The position numbers and the translations under genes were made by a program. Under the pieces are notes generated by a model. It was not told the DNA's origin, searched no databases, and saw only the letters and a list, made by a program, of their open reading frames with translations. Positions 9,942 through 22,583 of a stretch of DNA of 64,000 bases are shown here, piece by piece (the first letter of the stretch is position 1; every line of letters begins with the position of its first letter). Origin of the DNA: Nematostella vectensis (lineage: Eukaryota > Cnidaria > Anthozoa > Actiniaria > Edwardsiidae); the NCBI RefSeq assembly GCF_932526225.1, contig NC_064038.1:2606001-2670000 (forward strand), read 5' to 3'.

Positions 9942-10238
9942 TTAAAGGGGCAGTGCCATGGTAAGTGCTTTCAATAGCTCTCTGAACCTGACACAATGAA
10001 ATTTAGTAAACTCTAATACTGACTTATGAGCTTTTGGTACATGTGGGGGACTTAAATTCAAAGAAAATGACCACAAACTGTCAATAAACATAGTTTCTAT
10101 AAAATATTGCTTTCAATAAAATATTGCATATTATTTTAACAAGGTATTGACAGCTTTTAAAAAGGTCAACTATTTGTAGGCGATTAAAAGCCTACAATAA
10201 ACACTGACATGCGCAGTACCATGACGCTGTCCCTTTAA
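9942..10238. mobile_element. TTAA-bounded MITE-like element, about 297 bp (one per unit)
   Basis: The left end TTAAAGGGGCAGTGCCATGG and the right end, read in reverse complement as TTAAAGGGACAGCGTCATGG, form imperfect 20-bp terminal inverted repeats; both continue into GTA. TTAA at each end suggests a TTAA target duplication, as in piggyBac or Kolobok elements; the superfamily is inferred. The interior is AT-rich, has no ORF of note, and holds a perfect 6-bp hairpin, GTAGGC / GCCTAC. The left end overlaps a strong splice-acceptor-like TTTTTTTACAG and a donor-like CATG|GTAAGT 23 nt later. The copy sits at the same place in every unit, so it predates amplification. Confidence 0.65.
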
Positions 10239-10591
10239 GTCTTTCATTGCCATAACGCCCTGAGATTCCTGTAAAATATAGGCCCAACTCCAAAACGTCA
10301 AAAATGCAAACTAAACATCACCAGACCCGGATACTCATAGATTCATCCAAGGCATAGACGACCTGCAAAAGCGCATCTAAGCAATGTAATAGAATTGACT
10401 CTTTTGTCAAAATATCAGCCTTAATTGCTGACCAATTCGTAATAAAATGCTTAAACTTAGAAACATTTCTTACCAAAAAAGACACAAAATTCCGAACTAC
10501 AAATAGAGACAAGCAAACACAGATCAAGTCACCAATAGATACCTTTATTGCGCTCCGTCAGGTCCCATTTTACAGCAATCAGTCACAATAA

Positions 10592-13591
10592 TCAATGCTA
10601 GAACCTCCATTAGAAGCGAGTCACCATTGTTAGCCTATTTTGCATGCCTGCACTGCATCATGGGAGTCTTGGAAACACCTTGACAGACAGGCGGGCAATC
10701 TCCTCCAACAGAATCATAACAGTTTTTTTATAAGTCTCTTTGCCCCGAAGCCAAACAAAACATTTCCAGGTCCAAGAAACCCAGAATAAGCCTGAAAACA
10801 ATTTTCAGTCAACGGTAGCTTAGCTTACTGGTAGTGTTGGACTTGAAATAGGGGGGGAGGTTTCTGTTTTCAGTCTGTTTTTCTTACAATGTTGCTCAAA
10901 AGTAACCAGGAGTGAAAGGGTTGAAGTGAAATACAGCTATACTTAGTCAGGGTAGACAGTATTGCGGATTTTTTCGATATTCTATGCGATTTTACAAACC
11001 TCTCCCCCTTACGTCTTTCATTGCATTTTTTATTTTTTTTAATGAATATTTAAACCGGTGAATAGCTTAATAAGCTCTACAAAGAAAAATAGAATCGCCA
11101 AATCGCACTTTTTTATTTCTATTTATTTTTGCTTTTTGCATGATATTAAAAAAACGGTTCCTAAAAAAACGTTTTTCTTTCTTCGCTTGTTTTATGTCCT
11201 GTACACGATAAAAGACAATGCGCCCGTGCGTTACGATGCCACGCGCCGACATAGCGAGCCCCCAAGGGACTCAGGACGCCCAAATAGACCTGTATTTTTT
11301 TTCACCCTCTATCTCAGCGAGCTGTGCGTGGCGTAACCGTATTACAGGCCTGGGATCCTGGTTATTGTCCTCCCCATTAATGCGCGGGTTGGAATACCTT
11401 GCAAGAGTGTTGTACAGCATATTCGCCGGAAATATAGGTGCTTGGGGCCTTTGGGTTCTTTACAGCCTTCCGTAAAAGCCTTGTGCTGCCATACCGATTG
11501 GGTAATCCGTATGTATGGTTTCCGTTTTGTTTTTCAGGTCGGGTTCGATCCCATGCAAATGGCATTTTTTTCTTTTTTTTTTTCTATTAATTTTTTTTTT
11601 CGTAGAGCTTAACCCCTCTCACTCCTGCGTAGTTTTCGGAAAAATAAGAAGAAAAAAAAAACAAGAAAAAAAAACAAAAAAAAATAGACCATCCAAACAA
11701 CCGTCTGATTTTGGGGGGAGGAGTGTTGACTGGCCCTCCCCCTCGTGAATTTTTCTCCGGATCTCCGGATCAATTCCGTAATGGCATCCATCGGAGTATG
11801 GAAATGGACCTGGAGGATACAAGCCTGGTATACATCATACATCTAGCAAAATGAGCTTGCTAGATTTACTGATGTCAACATTAGAAGGGGGAGGGACACT
11901 CTTTTCATACAGTACAATATTGCAGTTGTTACCTATTATTGAATAAGTGGGTAACATGTCTTTGTTTATCAAACAAGGTCTATTTCTGAGACAAGCAAAT
12001 TCAAGGGAGAGCTGTTGAAATAACAGGGGAATGTTGAAGGAAAAACAATTATCTGATTAAAAAACTACTGTAGATTCCTTTGCACGAAGATAATAACAAA
12101 CATAATTTTGATTGTTATTTAGGAGGAACGAGACGAGTTCTACAACATACTATGAAAAGTATGTATTACTCATCTAAATTATACAAGTAAAAAATTCTAT
12201 TTAAAAAATACTGTAAGTAATTAGGTAAATCCTAAAACATGTATAACATGTACAACACACTAAAAACTCCATGGCTATTGACTGTTTTCTACTCACATGT
12301 TTTTACAGTATATACAATTTCATTCTGGTACATCTTGTGGTCACTGTGCCATCTTCAGGGCTACACCCAAAGCACATGTGCACCCCATCCACCTAAGGGT
12401 GTCGGCTGCACAGGTGTTCCTGATGAAGGAGGGTAAGGAGGGCAGGAAAAGGTTCTGCGACACCTTGCTTTTATGGACCCCTATGATTCCGAGTTGAGTG
12501 TGGCCCCTGTAGATGTTGACAGGTCAACCTCACAGCCACATGAAAGAAATGCCTAATATCTTATGCTTTACAGTGAGTGTTTTGCAGTCAAGTTGGTTTC
12601 TGTTAGTGGGTAAAAATTATTATAAATAATTGTAATCATGACTATGGTCACACTGTACATATAGAACTGTAAATGAATAGAAAAAAAAGTATATATTTCC
12701 AGTCAAACTACAGAATTGCATGATAACCTTGAAAGTATTGAATAAAAGACTGCAAAACTAACATCTTTTGTACTAGTTGCTTAGTTTGTTGAATTGACCA
12801 CATGCAATTTTAAGCTGAATTCCTCCTTCCCCCACTCCCCCACCCCAGAAAAAAAACAATAAAAGAAAACTAAAACTAAAACAAAACCAACAGAGACCCC
12901 CTCCAGCTATTTTCTCTTATTTTTTTTACAGCTATTTAAAGGGGCAGTGCCATGGTAAGTGCTTTCAATAGCTCTCTGAACCTGACACAATGAAATTTAG
13001 TAAACTCTAATACTGACTTATGAGCTTTTGGTACATGTGGGGGACTTAAATTCAAAGAAAATGACCACAAACTGTCAATAAACATAGTTTCTATAAAATA
13101 TTGCTTTCAATAAAATATTGCATATTATTTTAACAAGGTATTTACAGCTTTTAAAAAGGTCAATTATTTGTAGGCGATTAAAAGCCTACAATAAACACTG
13201 ACATGCGCAGTACCATGACGCTGTCCCTTTAAGTCTTTCATTGCCATAACGCCCTGAGACGCCTGTATAATATAGGCCCAACTCCAAAACGTCAAAAATG
13301 CAAACTAAACATCACCAGACCCGGATACTCATAGATTCATCCAAGTCATAGACGACCTGCAAAAGCGCATCTAAGCAATGTAATAGAATTGACTCTTTTG
13401 TCAAAATATCAACATTAATTGCTGACCAATTCGTAATAAAATGCTTAAACTTAGAAACATTTCTTACCAAAAAAGACACAAAATTCCGAACTACAAATAG
13501 AGACAAGCAAACACAGATCAAGTCACCAATAGATACCTTTACCTTTATTGCGCTCCGTCAGGTCCCATTTTACAGCAATCAGTCACAATAA
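10592..13591. repeat. Array unit U3
   Basis: 3000 bp. B-box 11542-11552, MITE-like element 12936-13232. The left part shares TTTAAACCGG (about 11050), TTTTATGTCC (about 11189), CAGGACGCC and CATGCAAATGG with U5. The right part shares AACTAACATC, ACCACATGCAAT and the terminal 6-bp insertion with U1. It is therefore a junction copy in the 6-kb block duplication. Confidence 0.97.
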
Positions 13592-16590
13592 TCAATGCTA
13601 GAACATCCATTAGAAGCGAGTCAAAATTGTTAGCCTATTTTGCATGCCTGCACTGCATCATGGGAGTCTTGGAAACACCTTGACAGACAGGCGGGCAATC
13701 TCCTCCAACAGAATCATAACAGTTTTTTTATAAGTCTCTTTGCCCCGAAGCCAAACAAAACATTTCCAGGTCCAAGAAACCCAGAATAAGCCTGAAAACA
13801 ATTTTCAGTCAACGGTAGCTTAGCTTACTGGTAGTGTTGGACTTGAAATAGGGGGGGAGGTTTCTGTTTTCAGTCTGTTTTTCTTACAATGTTGCTCAAA
13901 AGTAACCAGGAGTGAAAGGGTTGAAGTGAAATACAGCTATACTTAGTCATGGTAGACAGTATTGCGGATTTTTTCGATATTCTATGCGATTTTACAAACC
14001 TCTCCCCCTTACGTCTTTCATTGCATTTTTTATTTTTTTTAATGAATATTTAGGCCGGTGAATAGCTTAATAAGCTCTACAAAGAAAAATAGAATCGCCA
14101 AATCGCACTTTTTTATTTCTATTTATTTTTGCTTTTTGCATGATATTAAAAAAACGGTTCCTAAAAAAACGTTTTTCTTTCTTCGCTTGTTTGATGTCCT
14201 GTACACGATAAAAGACAATGCGCCCGTGCGTTACGATGCCACGCGCCGACATAGCGAGCCCCCAAGGGACTCAAGACGCCCAAATAGACCTGTATTTTTT
14301 TTCACCCTCTATCTCAGCGAGCTGTGCGTGGCGTAACCGTATTACAGGCCTGGGATCCTGGTTATTGTCCTCCCCATTAATGCGCGGGTTGGAATACCTT
14401 GCAAGAGTGTTGTACAGCATATTCGCCGGAAATATAGGTGCTTGGGGCCTTTGGGTTCTTTACAGCCTTCCGTAAAAGCCTTGTGCTGCCATACCGATTG
14501 GGTAATCCGTATGTATGGTTTCCGTTTTGTTTTTCAGGTCGGGTTCGATCCCATGCCAATGGCTTTTTTTTCTTTTTTTTTTTTCTATTAATTTTTTTTT
14601 CGTAGAGCTTAACCCCTCTCACTCCTGCGTAGTTTTCTGAAAAATAAGAAGAAAAAAAAAAAACAAGAAAAAACAAAAAGAAAAAAAAACAGACCATCCA
14701 AACAACCGTCTGACTTTGGGGGGAGGAGTGTTGACTGGCCCTCCCCCTCGTGAATTTTTCTCCGGATCTCCGGATCAATTCCGTAATGGCATCCATCGGA
14801 GTATGGAAATGGACCTGGAGGATACAAGCCTGGTATACATCATACATCTAGCAAAATGAGCTTGCTAGATTTACTGATGTCAACATTAGAAGGGGGAGGG
14901 ACACTCTTTTCATACAGTACAATATTGCAGTTGTTACCTATTATTGAATAAGTGGGTAATATGTCTTTTTTATCAAACAAGGTCTATTTCTGAGACAAGC
15001 AAATTCAAGGGAGAGCTGTTGAAATAACAGGGGAATGTTAAAGGAAAAACAATTATCTGATTAAACAACTACTGTAGATTCATTTGCACGAAGATAATAA
15101 CAAACATAATTTTGATTGTTATTTAGGAGGAACGAGACGAGTTCTACAACATACTATGAAAAGTATGTATTACTCATCTAAATTATACAAGTAAAAAATT
15201 CTATTTAAAAAAATACTGTAAGTAATTAGGTAAATCCTAAAACATGTATAACATGTACAACACACTAAAAACTCCATGGCTATTGACTGTTTTCTACTCA
15301 CATGTTTTTACAGTATATACAATTTCATTCTGGTACATCTTGTGGTCACTGTGCCATCTTCAGGGCTACACCCAAAGCACATGTGCACCCCATCCACCTA
15401 AGGGTGTCGGCTGCACAGGTGTTCCTGATGAAGGAGGGTAAGGAGGGCAGGAAAAGGTTATGAGACACCTTGCTTTTATGGACCCCTATGATTCCGAGTT
15501 GAGTGTGGCCCCTGTAGATGTTGACAGGTCCACCTCACAGCCACATGAAAGAAATGCCTAATATCTTATGCTTTACAGTGAGTGTTTTGCAGTCAAGTTG
15601 GTTTCTGTTAGTGGGTAAAAATTATTATAAATAATTGTAATCATGACTATGGTCACACTGTACATATAGAACTGTAAATGAATAGAAAAAAAGTATATAT
15701 TTCCAGTCAAACTACAGAATTGCATGATAACCTTGAAAGTATTGAATAAAAGACTGCAAAACCAACATCTTTTGTACTAGTTGCTTAGTTGGTTGAATTG
15801 ACCACGGGCAATTTTAAGCTGAATTCCTCCTTCCCCCACTCCCCCACCCCAGAAAAAAAAAATAATAAAAGAAAACTAAAACTAAAACAAAACCAACAGA
15901 GACCCCTTCCAGCTATTTTCTCTTATTTTTTTACAGCTATTTAAAGGGGCAGTGCCATGGTAAGTGCTTTCAATAGCTCTCTGAACCTGACACAATGAAA
16001 TTTAGTAAACTCTAATACTGACTTATGAGCTTTTGGTACATGTGGGGGACTTAAATTCAAAGAAAATGACCACAAACTGTCAATAAACATAGTTTCTATA
16101 AAATATTGCTTTCAATAAAATATTGCATATTATTTTAACAAGGTATTGACAGCTTTTAAAAAGGTCAACTATTTGTAGGCGATTAAAAGCCTACAATAAA
16201 CACTGACATGCGCAGTACCATGACGCTGTCCCTTTAAGTCTTTCATTGCCATAACGCCCTGAGATTCCTGTAAAATATAGGCCCAACTCCAAAACGTCAA
16301 AAATGCAAACTAAACATCACCAGACCCGGATACTCATAGATTCATCCAAGGCATAGACGACCTGCAAAAGCGCATCTAAGCAATGTAATAGAATTGACTC
16401 TTTTGTCAAAATATCAGCCTTAATTGCTGACCAATTCGTAATAAAATGCTTAAACTTAGAAACATTTCTTACCAAAAAAGACACAAAATTCCGAACTACA
16501 AATAGAGACAAGCAAACACAGATCAAGTCACCAATAGATACCTTTATTGCGCTCCGTCAGGTCCCATTTTACAGCAATCAGTCACAATAA
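13592..16590. repeat. Array unit U4, near twin of U2
   Basis: 2999 bp. B-box 14542-14552, MITE-like element 15941-16237. It carries all the U2-specific variants listed under U2. Small differences include GGCTTTTTTTTC for GGCATTTTTTTC near 14562 and TTAAACAACT for TTAAAAAACT near 15061. Confidence 0.97.
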
Positions 16591-19581
16591 TCAATGCTAG
16601 AACCTCCATTAGAAGCGAGTCACCATTGTTAGCCTATTTTGCATGCCTGCACTGCATCATGGGAGTCTTGGAAACACCTTGACAGACAGGCGGGCAATCT
16701 CCTCCAACAGAATCATAACAGTTTTTTTATAAGTCTCTTTGTCCCGAAGCCAAACAAAACATTTCCAGGTCCAAGAAACCCAGAATAAGCCTGAAAACAA
16801 TTTTCAGTCAACGGTAGCTTAGCTTACTGGTAGTGTTGGACTTGAAATAGGGGGGGAGGTTTCTGTTTTCAGTCTGTTTTTCTTACAATGTTGCTCAAAA
16901 GTAACCAGGAGTGAAAGGGTTGAAGTGAAATACAGCTATACTTAGTCAGGGTAGACAGTATTGCGGATTTTTTCGATATTCTATGCGATTTTACAAACCT
17001 CTCCCCCTTACGTCTTTCATTGCATTTTTTATTTTTTTTAATGAATATTTAAACCGGTGAATAGCTTAATAAGCTCTACAAAGAAAAATAGAATCGCCAA
17101 ATCGCACTTTTTTATTTCTATTTATTTTTGCTTTTTGCATGATATTAAAAAAACGGTTCCTAAAAAAACGTTTTTCTTTCTTCGCTTGTTTTATGTCCTG
17201 TACACGATAAAAGACAATGCGCCCGTGCGTTACGATGCCACGCGCCGACATAGCGAGCCCCCAAGGGACTCAGGACACCCAAATAGACCTGTATTTTTTT
17301 TCACCCTCTATCTCAGCGAGCTGTGCGTGGCGTAACCGTATTACAGGCCTGGGATCCTGGTTATTGTCCTCCCCATTAATGCGCGGGTTGGAATACCTTG
17401 CAAGAGTGTTGTACAGCATATTCGCCGGAAATATAGGTGCTTGGGGCCTTTGGGTTCTTTACAGCCTTCCGTAAAAGCCTTGTGCTGCCATACCGATTGG
17501 GTAATCCGTATGTATGGTTTCCGTTTTGTTTTTCAGGTCGGGTTCGATCCCATGCAAATGGCATTTTTTTCTTTTTTTTTTTCTATTAATTTTTTTTTTC
17601 GTAGAGCTTAACCCCTCTCACTCCTGCGTAGTTTTCGGAAAAATAAGAAGAAAAAAAAAACAAGAAAAAAAAACAAAAAAAAATAGACCATCCAAACAAC
17701 CGTCTGATTTTGGGGGGAGGAGTGTTGACTGGCCCTCCCCCTCGTGAATTTTTCTCCGGATCTCCGGATCAATTCCGTAATGGCATCCATCGGAGTATGG
17801 AAATGGACCTGGAGGATACAAGCCTGGTATACATCATACATCTAGCAAAATGAGCTTGCTAGATTTACTGATGTCAACATTAGAAGGGGGAGGGACACTC
17901 TTTTCATACAGTACAATATTGCAGTTGTTACCTATTATTGAATAAGTGGGTAACATGTCTTTGTTTATCAAACAAGGTCTATTTCTGAGACAAGCAAATT
18001 CAAGGGAGAGCTGTTGAAATAACAGGGGAATGTTGAAGGAAAAACAATTATCTGATTAAAAAACTACTGTAGATTCCTTTGCACGAAGATAATAACAAAC
18101 ATAATTTTGATTGTTATTTAGGAGGAACGAGACGAGTTCTACAACATACTATGAAAAGTATGTATTACTCATCTAAATTATACAAGTAAAAAATTCTATT
18201 TAAAAAATACTGTAAGTAATTAGGTAAATCCTAAAACATGTATAACATGTACAACACACTAAAAACTCCATGGCTATTGACTGTTTTCTACTCACATGTT
18301 TTTACAGTATATACAATTTCATTCTGGTACATCTTGTGGTCACTGTGCCATCTTCAGGGCTACACCCAAAGCACATGTGCACCCCATCCACCTAAGGGTG
18401 TCGGCTGCACAGGTGTTCCTGATGAAGGAGGGTAAGGAGGGCAGGAAAAGGTTCTGAGACACCTTGCTTTTATGGACCCCTATGATTCCGAGTTGAGTGT
18501 GGCCCCTGTAGATGTTGACAGGTCAACCTCACAGCCACATGAAAGAAATGCCTAATATCTTATGCTTTACAGTGAGTGTTTTGCAGTCAAGTTGGTTTCT
18601 GTTAGTGGGTAAAAATTATTATAAATAATTGTAATCATGACTATGGTCACACTGTACATATAGAACTGTAAATGAATAGAAAAAAAGTATATATTTCCAG
18701 TCAAACTACAGAATTGCATGATAACCTTGAAAGTATTGAATAAAAGACTGCAAAACCAATATCTTTTGTACTAGTTGCTTAGTTGGTTGAATTGACCACG
18801 GGCAATTTTAAGCTGAATTCCTCCTTCCCCCACTCCCCCACCCCAGAAAAAAAATAATAAAAGAAAACTAAAACTAAAACAAAACCAACAGAGACCCCCT
18901 CCAGCTATTTTCTCTTATTTTTTACAGCTATTTAAAGGGGCAGTGCCATGGTAAGTGCTTTTAATAGCTCTCTGAACCTGACACAATGAAATTTAGTAAA
19001 CTCTAATACTGACTTATGAGCTTTTGGTACATGTGGGGGACTTAAATTCAAAGAAAATGACCACAAACTGTCAATAAACATAGTTTCTATAAAATATTGC
19101 TTTCAATAAAATATTGCATATTATTTTAACAAGGTATTGACAGCTTTTAAAAAGGTCAACTATTTGTAGGCGATTAAAAGCCTACAATAAACACTGACAT
19201 GCGCAGTACCATGACGCTGTCCCTTTAAGTCTTTCATTGCCATAACGCCCTCAGACGCCTGTAAAATATATGCCCAACTCCAAAACGTCAAAAATGCAAA
19301 CTAAACATCACCAGACCCAGATACTCATAGATTCACCCAAGGCATAGACGACCTGCAAAAGCGCATCTAAGCAATGTAATAGAATTGACTCTTTTGTCAA
19401 AATATCAACCTTAATTGCTGACCAATTCGTAATAAAATGCTTAAACTTAGAAACATTTCTTACCAAAAAAGACACAAAATTACGAACTACAAATAGAGAC
19501 AAGCAAACACAGATCAAGTCACCAATAGATACCTTTATTGCGCTCCGTCAAGTCCCATTTTACAGCAATCAGTCACAATAA
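16591..19581. repeat. Array unit U5, left part like U3
   Basis: 2991 bp. B-box 17541-17551, MITE-like element 18932-19228. The left part has the U3 variants TTTAAACCGG and TTTTATGTCC. The right part departs from U3: GGTTCTGAGACACC, AACCAATATC, and no 6-bp insertion at the end, so a recombination boundary lies roughly between 18.0 and 18.5 kb. Confidence 0.97.
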
Positions 19582-22500
19582 TCAATGCTAGAACCTCCAT
19601 TAGAAGCGAGTCACCATTGTTAGCCTATTTTGCATGCCTGCACTGCATCATGGGAGTCTTGGAAACACCTTGACAGACAGGCGGGCAATCTCCTCCAACA
19701 GAATCATAACAGTTTTTTTATAAGTCTCTTTGCCCCGAAGCCAAACAAAACATTTCCAGGTCCAAGAAACCCAGAATAAGCCTGAAAACAATTTTCAGTC
19801 AACGGTAGCTTAGCTTAACTGGTAGTGTTGGACTTGAAATAGGGGGGGAGGTTTCTGTTTTCAGTCTGTTTTTCTTACAATGTTGCTCAAAAGTAACCAG
19901 GAGTGAAAGGGTTGAAGTGAAATACAGCTATACTTAGTCAGGGTAGACAGTATTGCGGATTTTTTCGATATTCTATGCGATTTTACAAACCTCTCCCCCT
20001 TACGTCTTTCATTGCATTTTTTATTTTTTTTTTTTAATGAATATTTAGGCCGGTGAATAGCTTAATAAGCTCTACAAAGAAAAATAGAATCGCCAAATCG
20101 CACTTTTTTATTTCTATTTATTTTTGCTTTTTGCATGATATTAAAAAACGGTTCCTAAAAAAAAAACGTTTTTCTTTCTTCGCTTGTTTGATGTCCTGTA
20201 CACGATAAAAGACAATGCGCCCGTGCGTTACGATGCCACGCGCCGACATAGCGAGCCCCCAAGGGACTCAAGACGCCCAAATAGACCTGTATTTTTTTTC
20301 ACCCTCTATCTCAGCGAGCTGTGCGTGGCGTAACCGTATTACAGGCCTGGGATCCTGGTTATTGTCCTCCCCATTAATGCGCGGGTTGGAATACCTTGCA
20401 AGAGTGTTGTACAGCATATTCGCCGGAAATATAGTTGCTTGGGGCCTTCGGGTTCTTTACAGCCTTCCGTAAAAGCCTTGTGCTGCCATACCGATTGGGT
20501 AATCCGTATGTATGGTTTCCGTTTTGTTTTTCAGGTCGGGTTCGATCCCATGCAAATGGCATTTTTTTCTTTTTTTTTTTCTATTAATTTTTTTTTTCGT
20601 AGAGCTTAACCCCTCTCACTCCTGCGTAGTTTTCGGAAAAATAAGAAGAAAAAAAAAACAAGAAAAAAAAACAAAAAAAAATAGACCATCCAAACAACCG
20701 TCTGATTTTGGGGGGAGGAGTGTTGACTGGCCCTCCCCCTCGTGAATTTTTCTCCGGATCTCCGGATCAATTCCGTAATGGCATCCATCGGAGTATGGAA
20801 ATGGACCTGGAGGATACAAGCCTGGTATACATCATACATCTAGCAAAATGAGCTTGCTAGATTTACTGATGTCAACATTAGAAGGGGGAGGGACACTCTT
20901 TTCATACAGTACAATATTGCAGTTGTTACCTATTATTGAATAAGTGGGTAACATGTCTTTGTTTATCAAACAAGGTCTATTTCTGAGACAAGCAAATTCA
21001 AGGGAGAGCTGTTGAAATAACAGGGGAATGTTGAAGGAAAAACAATTATCTGATTAAAAAACTACTGTAGATTCCTTTGCACGAAGATAATAACAAACAT
21101 AATTTTGATTGTTATTTAGGAGGAACGAGACGAGTTCTACAACATACTATGAAAAGTATGTATTACTCATCTAAATTATACAAGTAAAAAATTCTATTTA
21201 AAAAATACTGTAAGTAATTAGGTAAATCCTAAAACATGTATAACATGTACAACACACTAAAAACTCCATGGCTATTGACTGTTTTCTACTCACATGTTTT
21301 TACAGTATATACAATTTCATTCTGGTACATCTTGTGGTCACTGTGCCATCTTCAGGGCTACACCCAAAGCACATGTGCACCCCATCCACCTAAGGGTGTC
21401 GGCTGCACAGGTGTTCCTGATGAAGGAGGGTAAGGAGGGCAGGAAAAGGTTCTGCGACACCTTGCTTTTATGGACCCCTATGATTCCGAGTTGAGTGTGG
21501 CCCCTGTAGATGTTGACAGGTCAACCTCACAGCCACATGAAAGAAATGCCTAATATCTTATGCTTTACAGTGAGTGTTTTGCAGTCAAGTTGGTTTCTGT
21601 TAGTGGGTAAAAATTATTATAAATAATTGTAATCATGACTATGGTCACACTGTACATATAGAACTGTAAATGAATAGAAAAAAAAGTATATATTTCCAGT
21701 CAAACTACAGAATTGCATGATAACCTTGAAAGTATTAAATAAAAGACTGCAAAACTAACATCTTTTGTACTAGTTGCTTAGTTGGTTGAATTGACCACGT
21801 GCAATTTTAAGCTGAATTCCTCCTTCCCCCACTCCCCCACCCCAGAAAAAAAATAATAAAAGAAAACTAAAACTAAAACAAAACCAACAGAGACCCCCTC
21901 CAGCTATTTTCTCTTATTTTTATTTACAGCTATTTAAAGGGGCAGTGCCATGGTAAGTGCTTTCAATAGCTCTCTGAACCTGACACAATGAAATTTAGTA
22001 AACTCTAATACTGACTTATGAGCTTTTGGTACATGTGGGGGACTTAAATTCAAAGAAAATGACAACAAACTGTCAATAAACATAGTTTCTATAAAATATT
22101 GCTTTCAATAAAATATTGCATATTATTTTAACAAGGTATTGACAGCTTTTAAAAAGGTCAATTATTTGTAGGCGATTAAAAGCCTACAATAAACACTGAC
22201 ATGCGCAGTACCATGACGCTGTCCCTTTAAGTCTTTCATTGCCATAACGCCCTGAGACGCCTGTATAATATAGGCCCAACTCCAAGACGTCAAAAATGCA
22301 AACTAAACATCACCAGACCCGGATACTCATAGATTCATCCAAGTCATAGACGACCTGCAAAAGCGCATCTAAGCAATGTAAAAGAATTGACTCTTTTGTC
22401 AAAATATCAACATTAATTGCTGACCAATTCGTAATAAAATGCTTAAACTTAGAAACATTTCTTACCAAAAAAGACACAAAATTCCAAACTACAAATAGAG

Positions 22501-22583
22501 ACAAGCAAACACAGATCAAGTCACCAATAGATACCTTTATTGCGCTCCGTCAGGTCCCATTTTACAGCAATCAGTCACAATAA
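19582..22583. repeat. Array unit U6
   Basis: 3002 bp. B-box 20539-20549, MITE-like element 21934-21937 to 22227-22230. Private changes include ATAGTTGCTTGG near 20431, GTATTAAATAAAAG near 21733, TTTTTATTTACAG before the MITE, and ATTCCAAAC near 22482. Confidence 0.97.

Larger units (their letters stand above)
7593..10591. repeat. Array unit U2, reference uninterrupted copy
   Basis: 2999 bp. B-box 8543-8553, MITE-like element 9942-10238. It shares private variants with U4 only: GAACATCCATTAGAAGCGAG followed by TCAAAATTG at the start, TAGTCATGGTAG near 7947, AATATGTCTTTTTTATC near 8960, GGTTATGAGACACC near 9457 and GAGATTCCTG near 10262. I use it as the reference for the sub-features listed below because nothing interrupts it. 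Confidence 0.97.
8610..10924. repeat. Inverted-repeat-bounded segment with piggyBac-like TTAACCC ends, spanning the U2/U3 junction
   Basis: TTAACCCCTCTCACTCCTG (starting at 8610) is the imperfect reverse complement of CAGGAGTGAAAGGGTTGA (ending at 10924). Similarity extends inward over roughly 30 bp, through GTAGTTTTCGG on one side and CAAAAGTAAC on the other. With the TTAA and the CCC outermost, the ends face the way a piggyBac-type element's would, giving a 2.3 kb non-autonomous element with no transposase ORF. In U10 the distal end reads GGGTTAA, so 29599-31913 has TTAA on both sides. In a tandem array the same repeats also bound the complementary 0.7 kb segment (about 7896-8635), so which part moved is undecided. 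Confidence 0.4.
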
